Shown here piece after piece: positions 46,905 through 56,787 of a stretch of 64,000 nt of DNA. Position 1 is the first letter of the stretch; each line of letters starts with the position of its first letter. Origin of the DNA: Ixodes scapularis (lineage: Eukaryota; Arthropoda; Arachnida; Ixodida; Ixodidae); NCBI RefSeq assembly GCF_016920785.2, contig NW_024609880.1:60835292-60899291 (forward strand), given 5' to 3'. Position numbers and translations under genes: made by a program. The notes beneath the pieces were generated by a model, which made no database searches, was not told where the DNA came from, and saw only the letters and a list, made by a program, of their open reading frames with translations.

Positions 46905-46977
46905 CTCATAACATAGGCCGCGCTCCGACCGAAGCTGAAACGAAGTATAGAAACTTTAGTGCCGACTTCACAACTAA

Positions 46978-47200
46978 ACTTCGTTCCAGCTTATGCCAAC
47001 CAGACACAGTCGACACTACGAGCTTATGGTACAAATCAAACAGCGTCAAAAGCGTACCATCGTGGTGTTCGTCGTGCTTCTTTATCGCTGAGCCAATCAT
47101 AAATGGAAGAGGCCCAGTGACTTGCACATTTGACGATGCTTGATTGGTCCCATCAGCTCGCAGTGTCGGCTGCGTCTGAACTTAAGCTGAAACGAAGCGT
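46978..47200. mobile_element. Inverted-repeat MITE, second copy of the 45306 family
   Basis: The left arm acttcgttccagcttatgcc, then agacacagtcgacactacga and gcttatggtacaaatcaaac, is complementary to the right arm (complement cttcgtttcagcttaagttc, agacgcagccgacactgcga, gctgatgggaccaatcaagc). The spacer is about 80 bases. Confidence 0.7.
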
Positions 47201-47324
47201 ACAATCGGGCGCTTCGTCGTGATCTCGGCAGCGCTGCGTCGACACGTTCGCCAAACACGCTGTCGAGATCTCGACATACTGACGGGGTGCGCGCAACGAC
47301 TACGCCACACTTCTATACACCAAC

Positions 47325-47480
47325 ACAATGTTAACAAACAAGCCAGCTTTGCCCGCACCAGGTGTGGGCACTGCGCATGCGCAGAAACCAAACTCGGGAG
47401 GGATGAAGCGTTTGCGCATGCGCAGTGCCGAAAGCAGCGCCACCGCAGTGGTGAGACGTCAGTGAGTTGAGTCGGTCTAT
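47325..47480 (+). repeat. Direct repeat, copy 1, with two TGCGCATGCGCA palindromes
   Basis: Shares with 47985-48150 the blocks ctgcgcatgcgcag, cagcgccaccgcagtgg, tgacgtca-like and ctcggtctat-like. Copy 1 has two perfect TGCGCATGCGCA sites. Confidence 0.65.
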
Positions 47481-47984
47481 GCATCCTTGAGGACGTAAGT
47501 ACAGGAGCCCTTTCTGTCTGTAGTTTCGGAATGAGGAGACAAAAACGGTAAAACTAATAGATGATATCACAAAATACAATATTGATGTGAAATATAATCT
47601 CTGTAAAAGTAGTTCTTCTCCTGATTATTAATTTGACCACGTAAAAGGCCCCCTTTTGCGCTCTTAAAGTGGTTTCTAAAACCGACAGGTAAAGTGAGGT
47701 GAGTAGGAGATGTTAGTGTACCAACAAGTAAAGAACTACAACATGAAGCAAGTGGAATGCAATTCTGCTGCACATACCTTTTCTACATGGTTTCTAAAAC
47801 TTTTGTTGGGTCACAGTAATAGAAATGAGAAAGAGCGCAAAAAATCATGAAAAACTGGAAGGATTACGCAGACAAAGCGTTGACCATGAAGCGTCATGTT
47901 CTTGTTTTTTCTTGAAAATAAAAAAAAAAACAATTAATAAAAGAAGAAATTGAAAATGTGACTAACTCAGGACATGCCATCGTC
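47481..47984. other. Intergenic; nothing recognised
   Basis: A+T-rich spacer between the two direct repeat copies. Confidence 0.4.
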
Positions 47985-48150
47985 TATAGACCAACTGTTT
48001 GTAAATAAGCTCGCGTTTGCCCACAACGGGCTGTGAGCATTGCGCGTTCGCCAAAACACGATTCCGGTGAGCGGAAGCATCTGCGCATGCGCAGAGCCGA
48101 CAGCAGCGCCACCGCAGTGGCGTGACGTCAGAAAATTGAGCTCGTCTATT
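47985..48150 (+). repeat. Direct repeat, copy 2
   Basis: Diverged copy of 47325-47480 in the same orientation, with one perfect TGCGCATGCGCA and gacagcagcgccaccgcagt. Confidence 0.65.
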
Positions 48151-48164
48151 TTGTTCCCCTTACG

Positions 48165-48330
48165 TCCAGACGCAGCCGACTCTACGAGCTTATGGGACCA
48201 ATCGGACAGCGCCAAAAGCGCACCATCGCGGTGTTTCGTCATGTCTCTGTACATGTTCTATCATCGCTGAATTAACCATAAACAGAACAGGTCCGGTGAT
48301 TTTCGCTTTTGACACCGCTTGATTGGGAGG
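48165..48330. mobile_element. MITE fragment of the 45306 family
   Basis: gtccagacgcagccgactct, acgagcttatgggaccaatc and agcgccaaaagcgcacc match the arm of the copy at 46978. The other arm is mostly lost (ccgcttgattggg remains). Confidence 0.55.
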
Positions 48331-49394
48331 CAAATCGAGAATGGGTGACGGTTGCGCTTATATCCTCCCTGTACTCTATTGGCGCGGCGAAGGCAAGACT
48401 ATGTTTTTGCCCACACTGGAAGTGACGACATTAGGGATGGCGGCACCCTTGTGGAAAAGGTCTATAACCAGTTTATGCCGCACCTAAAAAGTATGGTTAC
48501 TGGAAGAGGAAGTGTGGCGGGCGGGGAGCGAAGGGCTGCACAGAGTTGGGATGAAAATGACTCGCCTGCAGACTGCCGCGCCCTCGCGGTGGCGAAGATT
48601 TCCATCGCAACACACGCGCGGCCCGCCGCGCCTGTGTTCAAAGGTCACATTGCTTCTTTATATCTTGACTCAGGTTTCTGAAACTACATGAATTGCGCAC
48701 GTTTCACCCGTTAAATGGGTCGTGCGCCTGAATTCTGCGATGCTAATTCCGCGAAGAAATTTCAGGGACCGCTAGGGGCAGTGCAGCCAGCAGGCGAGTC
48801 AGCGGCCCCAAACAGTTCGACAGACCTTACATTACAGAAAGTTTCTAACTGCAGGATCGGGGTTACGTGGTGCATATGGGCCGCATTGGCAGTACAAGCT
48901 GCGAGGAGGTGACAAATGCGTTGCTCGTTCTGCAAGCGTCTCTGCCTTTCGCCCTGCTTTCCTCCTCGTCACGCGCAAACGCAGGGTATCCGCCCTTTCG
49001 ACTGATCTTCACCGGTGCCGTCCGGCATTAAATTGCAAACGCACCCCACGATTTGAGATGAACCTACTCTAGAATCTCAGCTTTCTCCAAATTTTCATCT
49101 CGTATCGCGCCCCTCTTTATTATTGAGCGCATGCGGTACCCGTCACACGTGCCCTTCCAGCCACCACAGTAAATGTAAAGTGTCAAGTTGGTTAATAAAT
49201 TTAAATTCGTCATTTTAAATATTGGGTGACTCCTAACTAACTAATATATCGGGACCAAACCGCGGCCGGGACTATCTTGCAGAATATAGTTGATACGTTT
49301 CAGTGTGTACTTCCTCCACGTGCCCCGGTGCTTTTGTTTTGTTTTTACGCTGTTTTTCTTTTTCATGTAGCATGTACAGGTTTACTTTCTTTCA
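48331..49394. other. Intergenic; nothing recognised
   Basis: Moderate G+C, short open frames, no domain. Confidence 0.4.
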
Positions 49395-49610
49395 GTTTCG
49401 GTTCAGGCGCAGCCGACGCTAGAAGATAATTAGACCAATCAAGCAGCATCAAAATGAGAAATCAATGGGCTTTTCTTGTTTATGATTGGTTCAGCGAAGA
49501 CAAAACACCTGCATACATGCCAAACACCATGATGGTGCGCTTTTGGCTTTGTTTGATTGGTCCCTTCAGCTGGTGGCACAGGCTCGGTCTGGATTAAGGT
49601 GAAACAAAGT
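49395..49610. mobile_element. Inverted-repeat MITE, diverged copy of the 45306 family
   Basis: tttcagtttcggttcaggcg, cagccgacgctagaa and ttagaccaatcaagcagc are complementary to tttgattggtcccttcagct and tctggattaaggtgaaac at the right end. Confidence 0.6.
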
Positions 49611-52057
49611 ATGGGTATTGTTAGTAAAGAAGCAGATCTTCAACACATGTTGACCTTTCGTCTCTCAAGAAATCTAGAAATATGGCATGAAGGAGGAAGT
49701 AGCATCGTAGGTATTTGCTGAGTAGAACCCATGCGAAGACCGGGGCCACCGCCATCTTCAAACGACTATTCATCACGCATAGCACACACCCTTAACGCCC
49801 ACACGGACTCGTGCGCTCTTTACTTTCACCGTGTATCTCGTCTTCTATCAATCTTCACCCTGTCACTTTCTTTAGCGCAAAGCGTACGCTTTCCCACACA
49901 TAAACCAATATCCACTGGAATGCGGGCTAGATTTAGAAAATGTAATGACACGCTTTTGACGCCTTTCATAAGTATTTTCACTTGGCGGATTGTTTCCTTC
50001 CTGTTACTTTCAACAACTCAACATTTTGGGAATATTTATGACAATCAAAGTTCGCAAGTTACTAAAAAGTTAAACCTCGGCCTCTGCAAAAAAAAAATAT
50101 TTTATATAAGGCCAGTTTGACAAATAGCTGTACACGTAAGAAGTAATGGACGTGCATACTCCATACGTCTTTTGGCTATGGCTCTAGAAGTGGCAAAAAA
50201 TTCAGAAGATATATTTATCGCTGCACTTTTTCCTAATAAAAGCTATAAAATTAGCGTACTTTAACATAGACGACCACGTTTTCTATCCCTCCATTATTTT
50301 CACCCATTTGCCCATGAGCGCCAAGAGCCACATAAAAAGTATAGAACCAGAAGATACATAAAAACTTCCAGTTGGTTCTCAAAGAGATAATATATAAATA
50401 AAATAGACCGTACAATATCCTCGTAATGACGAGGGACATCTGAGCTTTGAATGAGAATTGCCCCATGGATTTTTGTTAAGTGGCACTCTAGTCTAAACGT
50501 CCAGTAACTTTTCCTGTTTAACTTCAATCTTTTTTTTCACTTTCTTCTATTTATTTGCGTGTATTTTAATATGTTATGCCGGCGTCCAGCACCGCGAACG
50601 TTACACATAAGTGTATTACCTAACAATCTGCAATTTCTTTTTGAAGTTAAAGCAACGGTGCAGGCGAACTGGTTTAATATAGACATTTTAACCCTGGAGA
50701 GTGAGGACAAGGAATACAAACACGACACAGATTTTCAAAATGCATAATGCTCAAACAACGTTGTTTTTTGTTTCCTTTTTTAATAAATTTCAGGTTAAAA
50801 TTTCTCAGATACCTATAATAAAACAGTCCCAAACAACGTTCCAACGGATTGGGCATTTTGCATAGGACTTGATTTCTAAACTTTTTGTTCGACGACGCCT
50901 GAACGGAAATTTTTGCGAGTGAGTCGCGAACGCAAGGCTGAAGTCCAAAAACAGAGGTGATTTACTGTTTTTCGTTTATTGAATTCTGAAAATTGTCCAT
51001 CATAGAGGATGGGGCTTTTAGTTCCAAAATTTCAAAGCCATACAAAATGCGTGTGAGTCCACGTAAAGCTCTGGAGCACGGCAGTAGACGACAGAGGGAC
51101 AGCGTTGTTCCGAGACGACTTTCATAAGTTTGGGAACCCGGCCAACACTCGTCTTCCACGAATGCCAAGGGTTTCGAGGGGTGAATCCATTGGGGCTAAG
51201 AGGACCACGTTAGCCCCGGTGGATCTCCACCGCTGATACGAACAATAGACGGAAGTTAGTCGATGCCCGGACGCTGGTGCGCGCCGAGGCCGTAACGAAG
51301 TGCGGTCGTGATCCTGATCCCGATAACCGCAAGCACCATTCTTCTTGACTCGTACCAGAGTTCACAACCGCACTTGAGCTCGGGCCTTCGTTTGGCAAGA
51401 CCACATTTCGCGAACAAAGGTGTCCTAAGAACGATCAAGTGACGCCTGTTACGATGTGCTTTATTTTATGAGGCCTGTTCGGCAACACCGGTGGGAATGG
51501 AAGCTGGAGGGTCAGCTGGAGGTTTTAAGGGTCCTGATTTATACGTACTACTCCCAAGACAAAGTGCCATTATTTTCGTATTACGGAGAGGTAAGTTTGA
51601 AGTCACGTCTGACTTAGCACAGGCATTGATTTTAACGGGTGTTTCAAAATCATCCTGTGTCTTTTGTCACTGCAGCGGCGTAAGGTATCCTCAAAAATTA
51701 AAAATATAAAGCACTTGAAGTGAGGACATAAATGGTTGCTGGCAAAACGATGAAACGCACAGACATAACACACCGATATAAGTGCATAGCATAGATATGA
51801 TAAATATATGTTGTTCTTCATATGATCCTAAGGAAACATCTAAATTACGCCAAATAAAAATATATTCCTTACAAGCCGTCGTTTAACATACTAATGATGA
51901 ATAACAATACATTTGTTTATGATCCTCTGTCGGATATTGTGGAAGCGCTGACAGCATAGCAAAGATTAAAGCAGAAGTCTAAACCTGCCTCTTGTAATCA
52001 AGTCTTATCAAAAATTTTAGTTAATCACCCTCCTCTTTTAGTTATGATTACTAACAT
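49611..52057. other. Intergenic; nothing recognised; may include the unplaced 5' end of the LINE at 52058
   Basis: Open frames are short and without known domains. I could not place the 5' boundary of the LINE whose ORF1 is visible from 52058. Confidence 0.4.
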
Positions 52058-52392
52058 ATGATTAATAACATATGCCCTTGCACACCCGAACAACTGGCCT
52101 TCTCTCCACGTTCGAACTTGACACCTTCCGAGGAACCTATCCTTCTTCCACCACCATCAGGTTCTCGTGGTGGAGATAATCCGCATCGCGTGAGCTTGAC
52201 GAATGACGGCTTCACAGAGGTCAAGCCTCGACGACGTGCCAAGCCTTCTACCTGCACTGCTAAATCAGACACTGTGGAGGCTGTTGCTAGGCCCCAGCGC
52301 CGAATGGCACTCTTTGTATCTCGACTTCGACCGGATACGTCGGTTGCCGATGTCCAGGCGCTTGTCGAGCCGTTCCTAGACGGGAAGTCAAT
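52058..52392 (+). pseudogene. LINE ORF1, 5' part, interrupted by a DNA transposon
   Basis: The frame opens MINNICPCTPEQLAF and runs through a Pro/Ser/Arg-rich region (KPRRRAKPSTC) to RRMALFVSRLRPDTS, VADVQALVEPFLDGKS at 52390. It is then cut by the transposon at 52393. The RRM-like ALFVSRLxPDTS start is what I recall from ORF1 proteins of arthropod CR1/Jockey-group LINEs. The protein continues in register at 60364. The N-terminal start is uncertain. Confidence 0.65.
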
Positions 52393-52409
52393 AGACCCTT
52401 TCCGGAATT
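52393..52409 (+). repeat. Left terminal inverted repeat of the ISL2EU-like transposon
   Basis: AGACCCTTTCCGGAATT, preceded by the AT target duplication. Confidence 0.85.
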
Positions 52410-52614
52410 TTTCGCCATCTAGCGGCGGCGTTTCAAACCTACGCGCGAGCGCTGTTGGCCACCGTCGGCGGCCATTCGTATGGCGGCGAATATCGGGTCA
52501 GTGATCGGGTGCTCGCGTAAGCCTGGTCTTGGTCTGGCCGCCTTCCTTTGTTTTTCCTTTCCTACTGCAACGCTCTGACTGCCGCTGCTGCGACGCTGCT
52601 CGGGGTCTCGGAAG

Positions 52615-55340
52615 ATGCCTTTACATTGCTGCGTGCCCCTCTGCAAGAAGAGAGGTGTAAAATATAATAACGGAAACAAGGTGAGACTTCTTGTTTTGCT
52701 ATTAAGTAGAAACAGCATGCAAGCGATTTGGCGAACGACGGGAGACAGAAGCGTGAGACATGCGACGGCGACCGGCTTCGCTGTCGCCGGTCATTTGCGC
52801 GACGGGAGCAAGCGAACAAGGCGATGAGTGACGTTTTCTAGAAATGCGAGAACCGAGCGACGCTACGGGCGACAGTGAGAAATTTCCGTCGCTCATTGAT
52901 GATTCTCGTCGCTGTCGCCGACGCTCGTCTCATCGCTCGCTAAATCGGTTACATGCGGTTCGGCCTAATCTTTAAAGCGCGAGGTTGTAACTTTAGGTCT
53001 ATGTGGACGAAAGAGAAAACACGAGCTAACAGCGCTTATGCTTGGGAGTATAAAGTGCGCCACATTGAAAACATACAAATTTTTGAGCGGTGGCCCGCGA
53101 GCTTACGCTTCGCAGCCCATCTCTGTTTTCGACACTTCCCCAGAGCTTAAGAAGAATACAAATTTTGAAGAGTCTAGGTTGTCTGCGGGTGGTGTGACAG
53201 GCCCGTTCAAAATTCCGTGATCGCGCGTTCACTTCAACCGTGTTTATGAGTATGATCGTGACATGATCTGATTCGGCGAACCCTATTCTGTTTATTTTTC
53301 CAGGTATCATTTTTTGCTTTCCCAAAAGAGCCGACTGTGCGCAAGAAATGGGTGATTGCCATTAAACGGGAGGAAGGCAAACTATTCACCATCACAATAT
53401 ACACAAAGGTGTGTTCACTACATTTTCAAGAGAAGGATTATCCCATCAATATCGCCTCAGGTTTCCGTTTCCTGAAGGAAAGAGTTGCACCGAGCGTGTT
53501 TGGATTTAAAGCCGCCAAGAAGCCTCCAAGGAGAGCGCCCCTTCAAAGGATGCAAGCTACGAGCAAGCTGACCGCTGCTGACGAAGACGCAACAGATCAT
53601 GCGATCACCGACATGGACAATATTGCCAGCAACGTTACAACAAGTGCTATAAACAGCAACGCCGGGACTGAAGTGTTGACCACCGACCCCCCTCCTGGCT
53701 ACGCCACAGTCCAGTTTGTGGGCACCACCGTCAACGGAGACGAAATCAGCTGCTCAGTTGCCTTGAGAGATGCACCATCGCCGACAACACAAACGACGCA
53801 ATCACCGCTGCCAGGGCTGAGGACGACGCCTGTAACTCGGCGTTCAACGTCGACAACCCCACCAACGACGCCGGGACTGAAGTCTTGACTACCGACCTCC
53901 CTCCTGGCTACGCCACAGTCCAGTTCGTGGACGCCACCGTCAACGAAATCAGCTGCCCAGTTGCCTTGAGGGATTGCATCATCGACGACCACACAAACGA
54001 CGCAATCACCGCTGCTAGGGCTGAGGACGACGCCTGTAACTCGGCGGTCAACATCGACAGCCCCACCAACGACACTGGGACTGAAGTCGTGACCACCGAT
54101 CCCCCTCCTGGCTACGCCACAGTCCAGTTTGTGGACACGACTCAGCTACGACGGCTCAAGGAAAAGACATCATTCCAAGCGGAGGTAATCAAGAGCTTGC
54201 GAGTTCAACTAACTAAAATAGAGGGTGCCCTGCTTGAAGCCCAAACAAAACTTCAACTCGCCCTCACCAAATGTAGGTCGCTTGAGAGACGCGAAGCAGA
54301 GCTTGCAGAAACGAAGCAAGCCCTGTACAAAACTCAAAGACAGCTTGAACTTGCTCTGGCAAAATGCGATACACTTGAGGCAAAGTCAAGTCGTAGATTT
54401 TGTATTGATTCTTTTAAAGACAGTCCGGCAGACATCCAGTTTTACACCGGCCTTTTAAGTTATGGGAAGTTCATGAGCCTCTGGTCTTTCTTAAAACCTG
54501 GTGAGGATGGCGAAAATGTGAAAGTGTGGGCAACCACATACAGTGGAAAGGTCACGAAAGCTGGAAGACCTTCCATCTGTCTTCTAAAGATCAGTTATTT
54601 TTACTGCTAGTCCGCCTACGCCTCGGGCTATTTGAGCGAGATCTGGCATACAGGTTTCGAGTTTCAACTGCGACAGTCTCCAAGGTTTGTATAACTTGGA
54701 TTAGTTACTTGTATTTACACCTTGGCCATATACCGCTGTGGCTGAACAGGGAGGAAGTAGATGGCTCAATGCCGCTAGCATTTAAGGATCGTTATCCAAC
54801 AACAAGGGTTATCCTTGATGCAACTGAGGTCAAGCTTCAAGTTCACTAGTACTGCAGTCAGCCACCTTTTTAGGTTATAAGTAAACCAATACCTTCAAGG
54901 GTCTCATTGGCATTTCCCCCGATGGAACGGTGACTTTTGTATCAGAGTTATTTACCTGCTCGATGTCAGATAATGAATGTGTCGAAACAAGTGGATTCCT
55001 GAAGCTGCGATTTAATAACAAAGATTCTGTCATGGCCGATAAGGGCTTCAGGATAGAGGACCTGTTGAAAGAGATCAATGTTGAACTTAACACACCTTCT
55101 TTCCTTCGGAAGAGTAACTTCACAACTGAAGAGGTGAAAGAAACAGAAGAAATTGCATCTCTGCGAATACACGTTGAGCGACGCATCCAACGCATCAAGG
55201 GCTTTCACATCTTTGACTGGCCCGTTTCGATCTCGCTTGCCCCTGTTGTCAACGAAATGTGGTTTATTTGTGCCGTTCTCACCAACTTTCAAGGTCCCCT
55301 GATGAGGACAAGTGATGCAAGAGTGAGAGGTTCATTTTAA
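52615..55340 (+). pseudogene. THAP/DDE transposase gene of the ISL2EU-like transposon (frame-damaged)
   Basis: Exon 1 (52615-52680) encodes MPLHCCVPLCKKRG and ends at gtgaga. Exon 2 starts at 53304 after ttccag. Together they form a THAP finger: C6/C10, FAFP at 27-29, W38, C59 and H62 in KVCSLHF, then an AVPTIF-like VAPSVF. Next come Ala/Thr-rich tandem repeats (53661-54138), a coiled coil rich in LxxAxxKL (54150-54390), and an HTH_Tnp_4-type region (LFERDLAYRFRVSTATVSKV). The DDE_Tnp_4-type catalytic domain has Asp in LDATEVK (54817), Asp in MADKGF (55038) and Glu in HVERRIQ (55176). All three acids survive, but frame changes near 53770 and 54570 and a TAG at 54847 with lost sequence up to about 54890 break the gene. 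Terminal TAA at 55338. Confidence 0.82.
53661..54138 (+). repeat. In-gene tandem repeat, ~205-bp unit, 2.3 copies
   Basis: Units start at 53661 (209 bp), 53870 (204 bp) and 54074 (partial). Each encodes a TDPPPGYATVQFV segment, then EISC.VALRD and an ITAARAEDDACNSA segment. Unit 1 has six extra bases (ggagac) and lacks one base near 53771, which shifts its second half out of frame relative to unit 2. Confidence 0.85.
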
Positions 55341-55472
55341 AGATCATGTTTAAATTGTTTTGAGTGCTCATCTGAAGAGTGAATTTTCAGTGTTAATGGT
55401 GGGCTCTCGTACAAAATGCAATGTGCATCGAACTTTACTCCCATGTCACTCCAAAACATTTGTTGGCACGAA

Positions 55473-55478
55473 TAAAGC
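55473..55478 (+). terminator. Candidate poly(A) signal of the THAP/DDE transposase gene
   Basis: AATAAA (in cacgaataaagcgtgagttt) about 135 bases after the last stop, followed by a GT-containing stretch. Confidence 0.4.
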
Positions 55479-56101
55479 GTGAGTTTCTGAATGCTAAGGA
55501 ATGCAGTGAAACAGTGGTCACCAATTTTTCATACTTTAACATTCCCCTGAGTGTAACCAAATGAAAACGAGGTGGACTTAGTATAGCAAAGTGTTACTTT
55601 ATTTGTAAAAATTGCACTGCTGATAATTTACCAAAGCATTAAAAAAAATTAGTACATACACTGTATCACATCACGGAGTCTCAAAATGTATTTACAGAAC
55701 TATGCATGCTGGTGCACACTACGCTGTTCATTGCAAAGATGCTTTTACACGGGGCACAGTCAAAATGAAATGAAGGCTCATCGGCTCAACCTTGGAAGTT
55801 TCATGAATAAATGAAGGACTGTAGAGATAAAGTAGCACACTGCCCATACACTTCTCAAGATTGCAGTGTAAACATTGATTGAAAAGCCTCGGTAGTAAGA
55901 GTGACAGCATAAACGAAGAAGAAAAGAGAAGGCAACGGTCATATTTTCTTAGTAAATCCTTATGCTGCTACACTCGTCGGAAGAAAAAAAGCATGTCCAC
56001 GAAGTGGCTTTCATCCCGATTTACTTGCATCACATGAACCGACGCTTTTCGACTTCAAATCTTGCATGATCTTATAAAATACCAAACCACTGAGTTATCT
56101 T

Positions 56102-56453
56102 TAGGGTTCCGTGTTTTTGGGGTTTATTTTTCTTCAAAGTCGGGGGGTGTTTTTCTGTGTTTTAATTATTTTCTAGCATTCGGTGTATATATTTAGTGCC
56201 GGGCAAGGAAAAGGCAGTTATCGGGCTTATTTTGTCAAGAGGCTTAATATCTAAGTGAATGACCTTTAGTACAGATTGGGTTCAAGGTCACAAAGAAAAG
56301 AAAATGCTGACAAAGGTCAAAGGTTTTCCCACTTTGAAAAGTCAGTTTTTCCTATTTAAGGACGGCTCCAGGGTTTCTGGTTTTTACCAATGAGGAAGAA
56401 ACCACCTCGGGGGGGTTATTTACCGGTATTTACCAAAAAGAAAACGCAACCCT
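56102..56453. mobile_element. Candidate short hAT-like MITE nested in the transposon
   Basis: Starts TAGGGTTCCGTGTTTT and ends, inverted, AGGGTTGCGTTTTCTTTTTG. Reiterated tttacc/ggtttt motifs lie inside both ends. No 8-bp duplication could be matched. Confidence 0.45.
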
Positions 56454-56787
56454 CGCTATGATGCACATACAAATGCCACATAAAAGGATAGCTGATGTTT
56501 ATGTTCAAAAACCCCAATTCATTTTTCTCACTCTCTATTGTCTTTGTTACTCTGTCATTTATTCTAGAGTCCATTGCAATTCAAGAAGGTAGGGCGAGGG
56601 TAAGACGGACCGGAGAGCTGGAAGCAGACGGAACGCTAAAGAGAGAACAAGGTTCCCCCTCTCTCCTCCAGCATTCTGTCTGCTTCCTCCTCTCCGGCCC
56701 CCGTCTCACCCTCGCGCTATCTTCTTGAGTTGCAACGGACTATAGTAACCAAACTAGCATGCTGCCCTCCATTCAGTCAAGATTTCA

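Larger units (their letters stand above)
45306..46945. mobile_element. Inverted-repeat MITE split by a hAT insertion
   Basis: The left arm (from 45306) reads tttcagcttaggcccgagcg, cggcccatgttatgagccga, agaaccaatcaaac. The complement of the right arm reads gtttcagcttcggtcggagc, gcggcctatgttatgag, ccgaagggccaatcatac, but only after removing the hAT element at 45526-46904. The MITE was therefore there first. Without the hAT and one TSD copy it is about 250 bp. Similar elements occur at 46978-47200, 48165-48330 and 49395-49610. Confidence 0.75.
55341..56787. other. Spacer between the convergent transposon genes
   Basis: Holds the 3' flanks of both genes and an apparent nested element at 56102-56453. 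The aataaa-like motifs near 55472 (cgaataaagcg) would suit the plus-strand transposase transcript. Confidence 0.45.

Noticed and set aside
52702..52930. G+C-rich gtcgccgg/cgacgg-rich segment in the transposase gene's first intron, considered as coding
   Set aside because: Repetitive, no domain, and it sits between a good donor (52681) and acceptor (53303). It may be a small nested repeat, but no ends were found.
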